Assembly (NCBI GenBank): GCA_947627395.1
Contig: CANQVW010000089.1
Span: 1-6,526, forward strand
Source of the DNA: an uncultured Bacilli bacterium
GTDB taxonomy: Bacteria > Bacillota_I > Bacilli_A > ML615J-28 > CAG-698
Length of the DNA: 6,526 nucleotides
Reading direction: 5' to 3'
The notes below the pieces were generated by a model. The model worked only from the letters and a program-made list of their open reading frames with translations. It had not been told where the DNA came from and searched no databases. The position numbers and the translations under genes were made by a program. Positions 1 through 6,114 of the stretch are shown one piece after another (position 1 is the stretch's first letter; each line of letters begins with the position of its first letter).

Positions 1-344
1 GGAATTGAAACTCTTTAATATTCTTTACATTCTTTTTTTCTTTTGGATAACAATGGTTCCTTTATAGGAATTGAAACAAAAATCAAATACTTTGTTCTCG
101 TTATATTCTATTTTATAACAATGGTTCCTTTATAGGAATTGAAACTATTTTCTTAATATGCCATTAATTTGTTTCTTCAAATAACAATGGTTCCTTTATA
201 GGAATTGAAACTCTTTCAACTTCGTTTTTTATTGTTTGTTTCATTTATAACAATGGTTCCTTTATAGGAATTGAAACTTGTATAGAAACTTGCATTTTCA
301 ATTTGTCTATAGAATAACAATGGTTCCTTTATAGAAATATTTAA
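1..344 (+). CRISPR. CRISPR array, leader-distal end (5 spacers)
   Basis: Four identical 31-nt repeats lie at 47-77, 115-145, 181-211 and 247-277. A partial copy (last 11 nt) opens the window at 1-11, and a decayed copy closes the array at 314-344. Repeats begin ATAACAATGG and end GGAATTGAAAC; the first A could belong to the spacers, giving a 30-nt repeat. Spacers are 12-46 (35 nt), 78-114 (37), 146-180 (35), 212-246 (35) and 278-313 (36), all different. The ATTGAAAC 3' end is the 8-nt crRNA handle known from type I-B and type III systems, so the crRNA strand is taken as +. The decayed repeat at the right supports this, because the oldest end of an array is leader-distal. A short TTCC/GGAA inverted repeat sits inside each repeat. 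No cas gene or leader is in the window, so the subtype cannot be fixed: type I-B or III is likely, and a mixed locus is possible. Confidence 0.97.
314..344 (+). repeat. Degenerate terminal CRISPR repeat
   Basis: The first 21 nt (314-334) match the consensus repeat exactly. The last 10 nt (335-344) match at only 4 positions, so the GGAATTGAAAC end is lost. That removes both the right arm of the TTCC/GGAA inverted repeat and the 8-nt crRNA handle. Decay of the last repeat marks the leader-distal end, and no spacer follows it. Confidence 0.9.
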
Positions 345-379
345 AAAATGCATTTGTATATTCTCGCAGATGCATTTTT
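344..379. terminator. Hairpin terminator after the CRISPR array
   Basis: A perfect 10-bp inverted repeat pairs 344-353 (AAAAATGCAT) with 370-379 (ATGCATTTTT). It can extend inward by four more pairs (354-357 with 366-369, two of them G-U), leaving an 8-nt loop at 358-365. The A-tract on the left and T-tract on the right let it act as an intrinsic terminator in either direction. The likely role is to end the array transcript and insulate the helicase gene. The stem is AT-rich and the T-run is only five long, so its strength is uncertain. Confidence 0.6.
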
Positions 380-465
380 ATGAACACTTTATTTTTGAAT
401 GTGTATTCATGTATAAGCTTTTTCATCTTATTTTTACTAAATTTTATATACAAACTAATAAATAC

Positions 466-494
466 TTTAAAGTTTTTATAAAATATGATAAAAT
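466..494 (+). promoter_or_regulatory. Candidate sigma-A promoter of the helicase gene
   Basis: A -35-like TTTAAA (466-471) is followed after 17 nt by TAAAAT (489-494). TG at 486-487 makes this an extended -10 (TGATAAAAT). Transcription would start near 501, leaving a leader of about 20 nt that carries the ribosome binding site at 508-515. That would place the ATG at 485 upstream of the transcript and support the later start at 521. Such motifs are common by chance in DNA this AT-rich. Confidence 0.4.
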
Positions 495-507
495 ATAGTA
501 AGAAAAC

Positions 508-515
508 AAAGGTGA
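508..515 (+). promoter_or_regulatory. Ribosome binding site deciding the helicase start
   Basis: AAAGGTGA lies 5 nt before the ATG at 521. The alternative in-frame ATG at 485 has only T- and A-rich sequence before it and no purine-rich site. The same AGGTGA-N5-start arrangement occurs before tcdA (4135-4140, GTG at 4146). Confidence 0.8.
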
Positions 516-520
516 TTCAT

Positions 521-3500
521 ATGATTTTTTCAAAGAAAACTTCAAATAAAAAAGAATTAACTAAAATAGATTCATTTTTAAATGAAATGAAATCACTATT
601 GCAAAAGGATATATATATTTCTAAAAGTGATTATATGAATTATATAGATCAATTTAGAAAAGATTATGAAGATATAAACACATTGAGGGAAAAACAAGTC
701 TTGTCTTCATGGTGTAAGAAAAATAAAATCAAAACCAAAACAGTAGATGAATTTATAGAAGTGTTTGAACAAATTGATGTTATTGTTAAAAAACATAATG
801 AAGATTTTATAAATTATCATTTAAAAAGTGATCAGGAATATTTAGATTCCATCTTAAAAGATGATGACCCTTCAATTATGTTGGATCAAGAACAAAGAAA
901 AGCTATCTTATCTGATGAAGATTATACATTAATCATTGCTGGAGCTGGAGCAGGAAAAACAACAACAATAGAAGCGAAAGTAAAATATTTAATTGATAAA
1001 TTAAAAGTGAGTCCAAATGAAATTTTAGTTGTATCCTATACAAAAAAAGCTACAAATGAATTAAAAGAAAGATTTGAAAAAATTGGTTTAAATCCTAACA
1101 TTTTAACATTTCATTCTATTGGAAATTTAATCATTAAAGAAAATGAAAAAGTTAAACATCGAATTGTTCAAAACACGTTATTGTATGATACTATATATCA
1201 ATATCTAACTACAAAGTTAGAAGATGAAAATTTCATAAAAAAAGTAGTACTATTTTTTGCATCCTACTTAAATGTGCCATTTGATGAAAACAATATTTCT
1301 TTACTATATAAAGTATTAAGAGAAGATAATATCACAACTTTAAAATCTGACTTAGAGAATGAAATAAATCAATACGAACAAAATCAAACAAAACAAAAAA
1401 TAACGATAAATAATGAAAAAGTTCGCTCCATTGATGAATGTCGAATTGCCAATTATTTATATATTCACAATATTGAATATGAATATGAGCCAGTTTATCC
1501 ATACGGATTTAACGATTCAACTAAACCATATTGTCCAGATTTTTTATTAAAACAAAATGGCAAGGTATATTATTTAGAACATTTTGGGATCTCCGAATCA
1601 GGCATTAATAATCGATTTACTGAGGATGAGCTTGAAGAATACAAAAAACATATTAATGATAAAATCAAATTACATAGACTTCACAATACAACATTAATTT
1701 ATACTTTTTCTAAATACAATGATGGAAAAGATTTAATTGAACATTTAAAAGCAGAATTAATTCATCATGGCATTGAATTAAGTACAGTTTCTAATGTTAG
1801 TATATATAAAAAAATCATCCAAAAGGCTGAAAATAAATATTTTAATCAATTGACTACTTTAATATGTAATTTCATTCATAAGTTTAAAGTGAATAATTTT
1901 CCTATTTCAAAATTTGATGAATGGAAGATTCAATTACATGATGAAAGAACTAAATTATTTTTAGATATATGTTATCAAGTATTTTTGACTTATGAAAAAA
2001 TGTTGAAAGAAACGAATTCAATTGATTTTGAGGACATGATAAATCGCTCTATCGATATCTTAAATCAACGAATTCAAGAAAATGACTTACTGCCATATCA
2101 ATATATATTTATTGATGAATATCAAGATATATCCATGCAAAGATTTGATTTGTGTGAAAAATTATCTAAAATTAGTCATGCGAAAATAATTGCTGTAGGT
2201 GATGATTGGCAATCTATTTATCGATTTAACGGAGCAAAAATAAGTTTGTTTACAAAATTCGAAGATGCTATGGGATATGCTAATATTTTAAGAATTACTA
2301 ATACATATCGTAATTCTCAGGAATTGATCGATATCGCAGGCGAATTTGTCATGCAAAATGAAAAGCAAATTCAAAAAAAATTAAATTCAAATAAAAGAAT
2401 GCAAAATCCAATTGTTTTAACATCTTACAACGATTTATATGATTATAATCAAAATGAATCAATATACAACAGATTTCTTAAAACTATTGAGCGATCATTA
2501 GATCATATTGTTGCTAATTATGGTGAAGAAAAAAATGTTTTATTTATAGGTAGATATCGCTTTGAACAAAAAAATTTACTAAAGCAAACTGAAATGTTTA
2601 CTTGTAAAGGAAATCACATTTTATCGAAGAAATATCCCCGTTTAAAAATTGATTTTTTGACAGCACACAGTTCAAAGGGATTGACATACGATAATGTTGT
2701 AATCATTAATGCACAGGATAATCTTTTTGGTTTTCCATCAAAAATAGAAGACGATCCTATTATGAAATTGGTCATCAAAGACGAAAAAGAAATAGAATAT
2801 GCTGAAGAAAGAAGACTTTTCTACGTTGCTTTAACAAGAACTAGAAATCAAGTTTATATTGTTACTCCACAATTTAGACCATCTCCTTTTATTTTGGAAC
2901 TTATAAAAAATTTTAAAAACGTTGTAATAGATGGACCCAAAATAAATGAGAGTGAAAAAAATGACTTTAGATTGAAGTGCCCAGTTTGTGGTTACCCATT
3001 GCAGCGTAGAAAAAGCAAGATAAAACTCATAAAAGATTTTAACACGTTATGGATTTGTTCTAATGATCCAGAAGTATGTGGATTCATGACAAATGACTTG
3101 ATGGGTGGAAAAATGTCTATTTCAAAATGTACTGAATGTGAAGATGGATATTTGGTTGTTAAAACCATTAAAGACAAAAATAATTGTGATACGGGGACGA
3201 GAATTCTAGGGTGCACGAACTATAAAAGAGATGGAACTGGCTGTAATGCCTATCTAATGCTATCAAATTATACACAAGACAGAAGTAAATTATCTATTCT
3301 ATTTTACAATGAAAATATGTCAATTGAAAAAATGATTTTTATGGATTATCCAATAAAAGAATTAGTTTATAAAATCATTTATATTCTAAAAAATATAAAA
3401 GATAACATTCCAAATTTTGATTTTTCATTTGGAACTTTTAGAAACTTTCTTTTAGGAGTAGATGATAAAATTATTACCTCGTTTAATTTAAAAGGGTATA

Positions 3501-3676
3501 AAGGATTTGCTTTGATTAATCAAAAATATTCAAGAAAATTAAATGCTTTTCTCATGGAGCTTGAAAAAAATGAGATAATTAAAATTAATAAAGAAAAATT
3601 TAATTCGATATCCATCCTTAACCATCAGCCAAGTGATGAAAAAATAAAGGTATTGTTTTCTAATTTGGTTCATTAG
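521..3676 (+). CDS. UvrD/HelD-type SF1 DNA helicase with nuclease-like insert, two zinc modules and RQC-like C-terminus
   Basis: This is a 1051-aa ATP-dependent DNA helicase, numbered from the ATG at 521. The frame stays open up to an ATG at 485, but that start has no ribosome binding site. All SF1 motifs look intact: Q-motif region LDQEQRKAIL, Walker A GAGAGKTT (141-148, K146), TFHSIG, Walker B DEYQD (532-536), GDDWQSIYRF (560-569), TYRNSQEL (595-602), TAHSSKGLTYD (714-724) and EERRLFYVALTRTR (762-775). An insert before Walker B carries SIDE (303-306), PD (339-340) and EHFG from E353. This resembles a PD-(D/E)XK nuclease core with His where Lys is usual, so activity is uncertain. Two four-cysteine modules follow (C820, C823, C846, C853; C870, C873, C898, C908). 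About 935-1040 looks like an RQC winged helix, with FG at 970-971 and a later GY-loop-SRKL pattern. The protein is much longer than E. coli helicase IV or UvrD (about 700 aa). The next gene starts 30 nt downstream. A role in repair or phage defence is inferred from context only. Confidence 0.93.
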   Translation: MIFSKKTSNKKELTKIDSFLNEMKSLLQKDIYISKSDYMNYIDQFRKDYEDINTLREKQVLSSWCKKNKIKTKTVDEFIEVFEQIDVIVKKHNEDFINYHLKSDQEYLDSILKDDDPSIMLDQEQRKAILSDEDYTLIIAGAGAGKTTTIEAKVKYLIDKLKVSPNEILVVSYTKKATNELKERFEKIGLNPNILTFHSIGNLIIKENEKVKHRIVQNTLLYDTIYQYLTTKLEDENFIKKVVLFFASYLNVPFDENNISLLYKVLREDNITTLKSDLENEINQYEQNQTKQKITINNEKVRSIDECRIANYLYIHNIEYEYEPVYPYGFNDSTKPYCPDFLLKQNGKVYYLEHFGISESGINNRFTEDELEEYKKHINDKIKLHRLHNTTLIYTFSKYNDGKDLIEHLKAELIHHGIELSTVSNVSIYKKIIQKAENKYFNQLTTLICNFIHKFKVNNFPISKFDEWKIQLHDERTKLFLDICYQVFLTYEKMLKETNSIDFEDMINRSIDILNQRIQENDLLPYQYIFIDEYQDISMQRFDLCEKLSKISHAKIIAVGDDWQSIYRFNGAKISLFTKFEDAMGYANILRITNTYRNSQELIDIAGEFVMQNEKQIQKKLNSNKRMQNPIVLTSYNDLYDYNQNESIYNRFLKTIERSLDHIVANYGEEKNVLFIGRYRFEQKNLLKQTEMFTCKGNHILSKKYPRLKIDFLTAHSSKGLTYDNVVIINAQDNLFGFPSKIEDDPIMKLVIKDEKEIEYAEERRLFYVALTRTRNQVYIVTPQFRPSPFILELIKNFKNVVIDGPKINESEKNDFRLKCPVCGYPLQRRKSKIKLIKDFNTLWICSNDPEVCGFMTNDLMGGKMSISKCTECEDGYLVVKTIKDKNNCDTGTRILGCTNYKRDGTGCNAYLMLSNYTQDRSKLSILFYNENMSIEKMIFMDYPIKELVYKIIYILKNIKDNIPNFDFSFGTFRNFLLGVDDKIITSFNLKGYKGFALINQKYSRKLNAFLMELEKNEIIKINKEKFNSISILNHQPSDEKIKVLFSNLVH

Positions 3677-3706
3677 CAAATAAGAAATTAATACAAGGAG
3701 TACGAA

Positions 3707-4105
3707 ATGTTATTTAACGAACCCGCTAATATAGATGATTATGTTATCACAAAAGAATCTACCGATTTACTATCCTCTCTTCAAAGAATGAAAAAAACTA
3801 TACTATCAGAATCTATGGAACTTTATGATGTTGAGAGTATCGAAGAAATCGCTCACTTTTCTTTATATACGTTTGAGGCACTATTATCTGAATGTATTAC
3901 AGATATAAATACTCAACAATATTTTTCAAAGTTAATAAAAGGTGAAGATAAATTTGATTTATCTTTTATATATTTTGATGACGTAACTTCATTTTATATT
4001 TTTCTTTATAAAAAAGAAGGAAAATATTCTTATTATATTCCAATTGAAATTAAGAAAATCATCATGAGGCTATTAGGGAAAAATTTAATATATTATATGA
4101 AATAA
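3707..4105 (+). CDS. Hypothetical protein, 132 aa, co-transcribed with the helicase
   Basis: I do not recognise this protein. Its start is well supported: AAGGAG at 3695-3700 lies 6 nt before the ATG, and 30 nt after the helicase stop, with no terminator between, so the two genes are probably one operon. The protein is acidic in its first two thirds, mostly predicted helical, with a central hydrophobic and aromatic stretch (around DLSFIYFDDVTSFYIFLY) followed by a basic C-terminus (IKKIIMRLLGK). There is no signal peptide, clear transmembrane helix, cysteine cluster or known catalytic motif. The FIYF/FYIFLY segment looks like two beta strands of a small alpha/beta or SH3-like domain rather than a membrane segment. 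A sampled line (3961-4020) has only 11 G+C in 60, like the helicase. It may be a partner, regulator or antitoxin-like protein of the helicase. That is inference from position alone. Confidence 0.82.
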   Translation: MLFNEPANIDDYVITKESTDLLSSLQRMKKTILSESMELYDVESIEEIAHFSLYTFEALLSECITDINTQQYFSKLIKGEDKFDLSFIYFDDVTSFYIFLYKKEGKYSYYIPIEIKKIIMRLLGKNLIYYMK

Positions 4106-4145
4106 ATTTATGAATATAAAATTAATACAAAAGTAGGTGAAAATT

Positions 4146-4850
4146 GTGGATGACACTTTTTCAAGATTAGAACTTCTTATTGGAAGTAATTCTTTAAACA
4201 AAATCAAGCAAAAAAAGGTTGCAATCTTTGGCTTGGGTGGTGTTGGTGGAAATGTGTGTGATGCACTTGCAAGAAGTGGAATTATGAATTTTGATTTATT
4301 TGATCATGATCAAATATCAATAACAAATATTAATCGACAAATTGTTGCAAATCATCAAACTTTAGGGATAAACAAAGTAGACGCGATGAAAAATCACATT
4401 TTAAGTATTTCTCCATCTGCAATAGTTCATACTCATTGTAGCTTTATTTTGCCAGAAAACATTAACCAAATAGATTTTACGCAATTTGATTATGTTGTTG
4501 ATGCAGTGGATACCGTTTCCACAAAAATCTCTATTATTGTGGAATGTACAAATCATCATATTCCTATTATTTCTTCGATGGGAACAGGAAACAAAATGCA
4601 TCCTGAATTATTAGAAATCACAGATATTTCAAAAACTTCTGTTTGTCCACTTGCTAGAGTTATGCGACATGAATTAAAGAAAAGAAATATAGAGCATGTA
4701 AAAGTTGTATATTCCAAAGAAGTTCCTCTTAAACCTATTCATCAAGAACAAACAAAAGAAGGAAAAACAATACCTGGCAGTACAGCGTTTGTCCCTCCTG
4801 TTGCAGGTATTCTCATTGCAAGTCAAATCATCCAAGATTTTTTAAAGTAG
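4146..4850 (+). CDS. tcdA: tRNA threonylcarbamoyladenosine dehydratase TcdA
   Basis: This is a 234-aa E1-like (ThiF/MoeB fold) enzyme that uses ATP to activate t6A37 of ANN-decoding tRNAs and cyclise it to ct6A, which improves decoding accuracy. The sequence shows the nucleotide-binding GLGGVGG (29-35), DHD (53-55), NINRQ (61-65), DYVVDAVDT (115-123), SMGTGNK (144-150), DISKTSVCPLARVMR (160-174) and the family C-terminus PGSTAFVPPVAG (210-221). It aligns over its whole length with B. subtilis YrvM-type proteins as I remember them. The start is taken as GTG 4146, because AGGTGA (4135-4140) lies 5 nt before it. An in-frame GTG at 4137 lies inside that site. It starts 40 nt after the hypothetical gene, with no clear terminator and only a weak TATAAA (4115-4120). 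It could therefore be read through from the helicase unit or have its own weak promoter. It is 28 nt upstream of the flavoprotein gene. Confidence 0.95.
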   Translation: MDDTFSRLELLIGSNSLNKIKQKKVAIFGLGGVGGNVCDALARSGIMNFDLFDHDQISITNINRQIVANHQTLGINKVDAMKNHILSISPSAIVHTHCSFILPENINQIDFTQFDYVVDAVDTVSTKISIIVECTNHHIPIISSMGTGNKMHPELLEITDISKTSVCPLARVMRHELKKRNIEHVKVVYSKEVPLKPIHQEQTKEGKTIPGSTAFVPPVAGILIASQIIQDFLK

Positions 4851-4878
4851 TAATTTAAATTATTAAGTGAGGTAAAAT

Positions 4879-5505
4879 ATGGGTAAAGTAATGATTATAA
4901 ATGGAAGTCCACATATTCATGGATGTACAGCAAGAGCATTAAAAGAAGTTGAAAAAATGCTTCTTGAAAGAAACATTGAAACTGAATGGTTTCAAGTTGG
5001 AAAAGAAAGTTTAAGAGGATGTCTTGCTTGTGGTTATTGCCATCAAGAAAATCACAAAGGATGTGTATTACAGGATATTGTTGTTGAGGCATCTAAAAAA
5101 TTTGAAGAAGCAGATGGATTGTTAATTGGTTCTCCTGTATATTATGCATCCGCAAATGGAAATCTTATTTCTTTCTTAGATCGTTTATTTTATAGTTCAA
5201 GATTTGACAAAACCATGAAAGTAGGAGCATGTGTTGTCAGTGCGAGACGTGCAGGAAACACAGCCACATTTGATGAATTGAATAAATATTTTTCAATTAG
5301 CAACATGCCTATTGCAACCAGTCAATATTGGAACATGGTTCATGGTAATTGCGTAGAAGAAGTAGAACAAGATTTAGAAGGTTTACAAACCATGCGAACT
5401 TTAGGAAAAAATATGGCATTCCTTATCGAAAGCATTTCTCTTGGAAAAGAAAAATATGGATTACCTTCTAAAGAAAAAAGAGTTAGCACCAATTTTATTC
5501 ATTAA
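4879..5505 (+). CDS. Flavodoxin-family NAD(P)H-dependent oxidoreductase with Isf-like cysteine cluster
   Basis: This is a 208-aa cytoplasmic FMN-binding protein of the NADPH-dependent FMN reductase/flavodoxin-2 fold. The N-terminal strand and phosphate loop are KVMIINGSPHIHGCTARAL (3-21). The second flavin loop is GSPVYYASANGN (84-95). Between them lie C48, C51, C54 and C62, a CX2CX2CX7C pattern. In archaeal iron-sulfur flavoprotein (Isf) a compact pattern of this kind holds a [4Fe-4S] cluster, but many Bacillota relatives with similar cysteines have no proven cluster. The usual role would be electron transfer or quinone, nitro or azo reduction with FMN; the substrate cannot be read from the sequence. 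The start is clear: GAGG at 4869-4872, 6 nt before the ATG. The gene lies 28 nt after tcdA and 8 nt before the acetyltransferase, so the three probably share a transcript. Confidence 0.9.
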   Translation: MGKVMIINGSPHIHGCTARALKEVEKMLLERNIETEWFQVGKESLRGCLACGYCHQENHKGCVLQDIVVEASKKFEEADGLLIGSPVYYASANGNLISFLDRLFYSSRFDKTMKVGACVVSARRAGNTATFDELNKYFSISNMPIATSQYWNMVHGNCVEEVEQDLEGLQTMRTLGKNMAFLIESISLGKEKYGLPSKEKRVSTNFIH

Positions 5506-5513
5506 ATAGAATT

Positions 5514-6047
5514 ATGAATACAGTAAAAACTATAGTAAGAACTAAAGTAGGAACTACAGTAGAAACCAAAAGACTCTATTTAAGAAAATTAACTTTAGAA
5601 GATGCACCTGTGATTTATCAAGAATTAACAAGTATAAATGAAGTTACAAAATATTTAAATTGGAAAAAACATGAATCTATTCGCGAAACACTTTTCTTTT
5701 TAAAATTATGGATCAAAGAAGACCATTATCCTAAAAATCAATACTATGGTATTATAAGAATAGAAGATGATTTGCTCATTGGATCTTTAAATATTCAAAT
5801 AGATTTAAAAGACATTCCCCACATAGGTTATATCTTATCGCCTAAAGTGTGGAATCAAGGATATGCAACAGAAATAGTTCAAGGAGTTGTTTCTTTCTTA
5901 TTTAAAGAAGGTTACAATCAAATCAATGCTGAAGTAAGAAAAGAAAATCTTGCAAGTATCCATGTTTTAAATCATGTTGGCTTTCACCAATATGAAGAAA
6001 AAGATAATACATTTCTTTTTTCTATATTGAATCTTAAATGTAAATAA
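5514..6047 (+). CDS. GNAT-family N-acetyltransferase (RimJ/RimL type)
   Basis: This is a 177-aa acetyl-CoA-dependent acetyltransferase. The family start, typically like ETERLxLR, is seen here as ETKRLYLRKLTLEDA (17-31). The acetyl-CoA-binding motif is WNQGYATE (113-120) after the IGYILSPKV strand, and the closing signature is N145-S148 to GF (156-157). RimJ/RimL-type enzymes acetylate protein N-termini or small molecules; the substrate here is unknown. The first 18 residues precede the normal domain and are encoded by a four-unit 12-bp tandem repeat (TVKT, IVRT, KVGT, TVET). The start codon has no convincing ribosome binding site (AAATAGA only). It is 8 nt after the preceding stop, so translation may depend on coupling. 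No other ATG, GTG or TTG between the repeats and the domain offers a better start. A hairpin with a T-tract follows directly. Confidence 0.9.
   Translation: MNTVKTIVRTKVGTTVETKRLYLRKLTLEDAPVIYQELTSINEVTKYLNWKKHESIRETLFFLKLWIKEDHYPKNQYYGIIRIEDDLLIGSLNIQIDLKDIPHIGYILSPKVWNQGYATEIVQGVVSFLFKEGYNQINAEVRKENLASIHVLNHVGFHQYEEKDNTFLFSILNLKCK
5520..5567 (+). repeat. Four-unit 12-bp tandem repeat inside the acetyltransferase N-terminus
   Basis: The units are acagtaaaaact (5520-5531), atagtaagaact (5532-5543), aaagtaggaact (5544-5555) and acagtagaaacc (5556-5567). All share AGTA at positions 3-6 and AAC at positions 9-11. They are in frame and encode xVxT four times, beginning at codon 3. A 12-bp unit keeps the frame whatever the copy number. 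It probably arose by slipped-strand duplication. Confidence 0.85.
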
Positions 6048-6079
6048 AATGAATGTTTTTCTCTTGCAATTCATTTTTT
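6046..6079 (+). terminator. Candidate intrinsic terminator after the acetyltransferase gene
   Basis: AAAATGAAT (6046-6054) pairs perfectly with ATTCATTTT (6069-6077) around a 14-nt loop, and a run of six T ends at 6079. The left arm begins inside the stop codon TAA (6045-6047). The stem is 9 bp with only one G-C pair, so termination may be partial. Its position at the end of the three-gene cluster and just before a new promoter supports the call. Confidence 0.45.
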
Positions 6080-6092
6080 AAAAATATATAAT
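6064..6092 (+). promoter_or_regulatory. Sigma-A promoter of the DUF362 gene
   Basis: TTGCAA (6064-6069, four of six consensus -35 bases) and a perfect TATAAT (6087-6092) are separated by the ideal 17 nt. Transcription would start near 6099, at the edge of the ribosome binding site AAGGAGG (6099-6105), giving a very short leader before the ATG at 6115. The -35 box lies across the loop and right arm of the preceding hairpin. Confidence 0.55.
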
Positions 6093-6114
6093 ATAAGTAA
6101 GGAGGAATATCAAA

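Noticed and set aside
12..313. Self-targeting spacer against genes in this window
   Set aside because: Reading the spacers and their complements against the window by eye, I found no match outside the array. A genome-wide search was not possible.
412..461. Other promoter-like boxes upstream of the helicase (TATAAG at 412-417; TTTACT at 433-438 with TAATAA at 456-461)
   Set aside because: The first has no usable -35 at correct spacing. The second matches both boxes poorly compared with the extended -10 at 486-494.
2992..3216. Open frame of 74 aa on the - strand inside the helicase gene
   Set aside because: It lies opposite the conserved zinc-module region of a well-supported gene, and no case for its own promoter or ribosome binding site stands out. 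It is a shadow frame.
4092..4120. Promoter for tcdA with TATAAA at 4115-4120
   Set aside because: The only sequence at -35 distance is ATTATA, which is not a credible box. It is mentioned in the tcdA entry but not called.
3685..4130. Exact 12-nt direct repeat AAATTAATACAA at 3685-3696 and 4119-4130, flanking the 132-aa gene and each lying just upstream of a ribosome binding site
   Set aside because: It was considered as an insertion-site duplication or recombination scar. In several kilobases of such AT-rich DNA a few exact 12-mers are expected by chance, and there are no inverted ends or integrase.
4401..4601. Open frame of 66 aa on the - strand inside tcdA
   Set aside because: The + strand frame here carries family motifs of TcdA. 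The antisense translation shows no recognisable domain.
4895..5092. Open frame of 65 aa on the - strand inside the flavoprotein gene
   Set aside because: It overlaps the flavin loop and cysteine cluster on the + strand and has no independent support.
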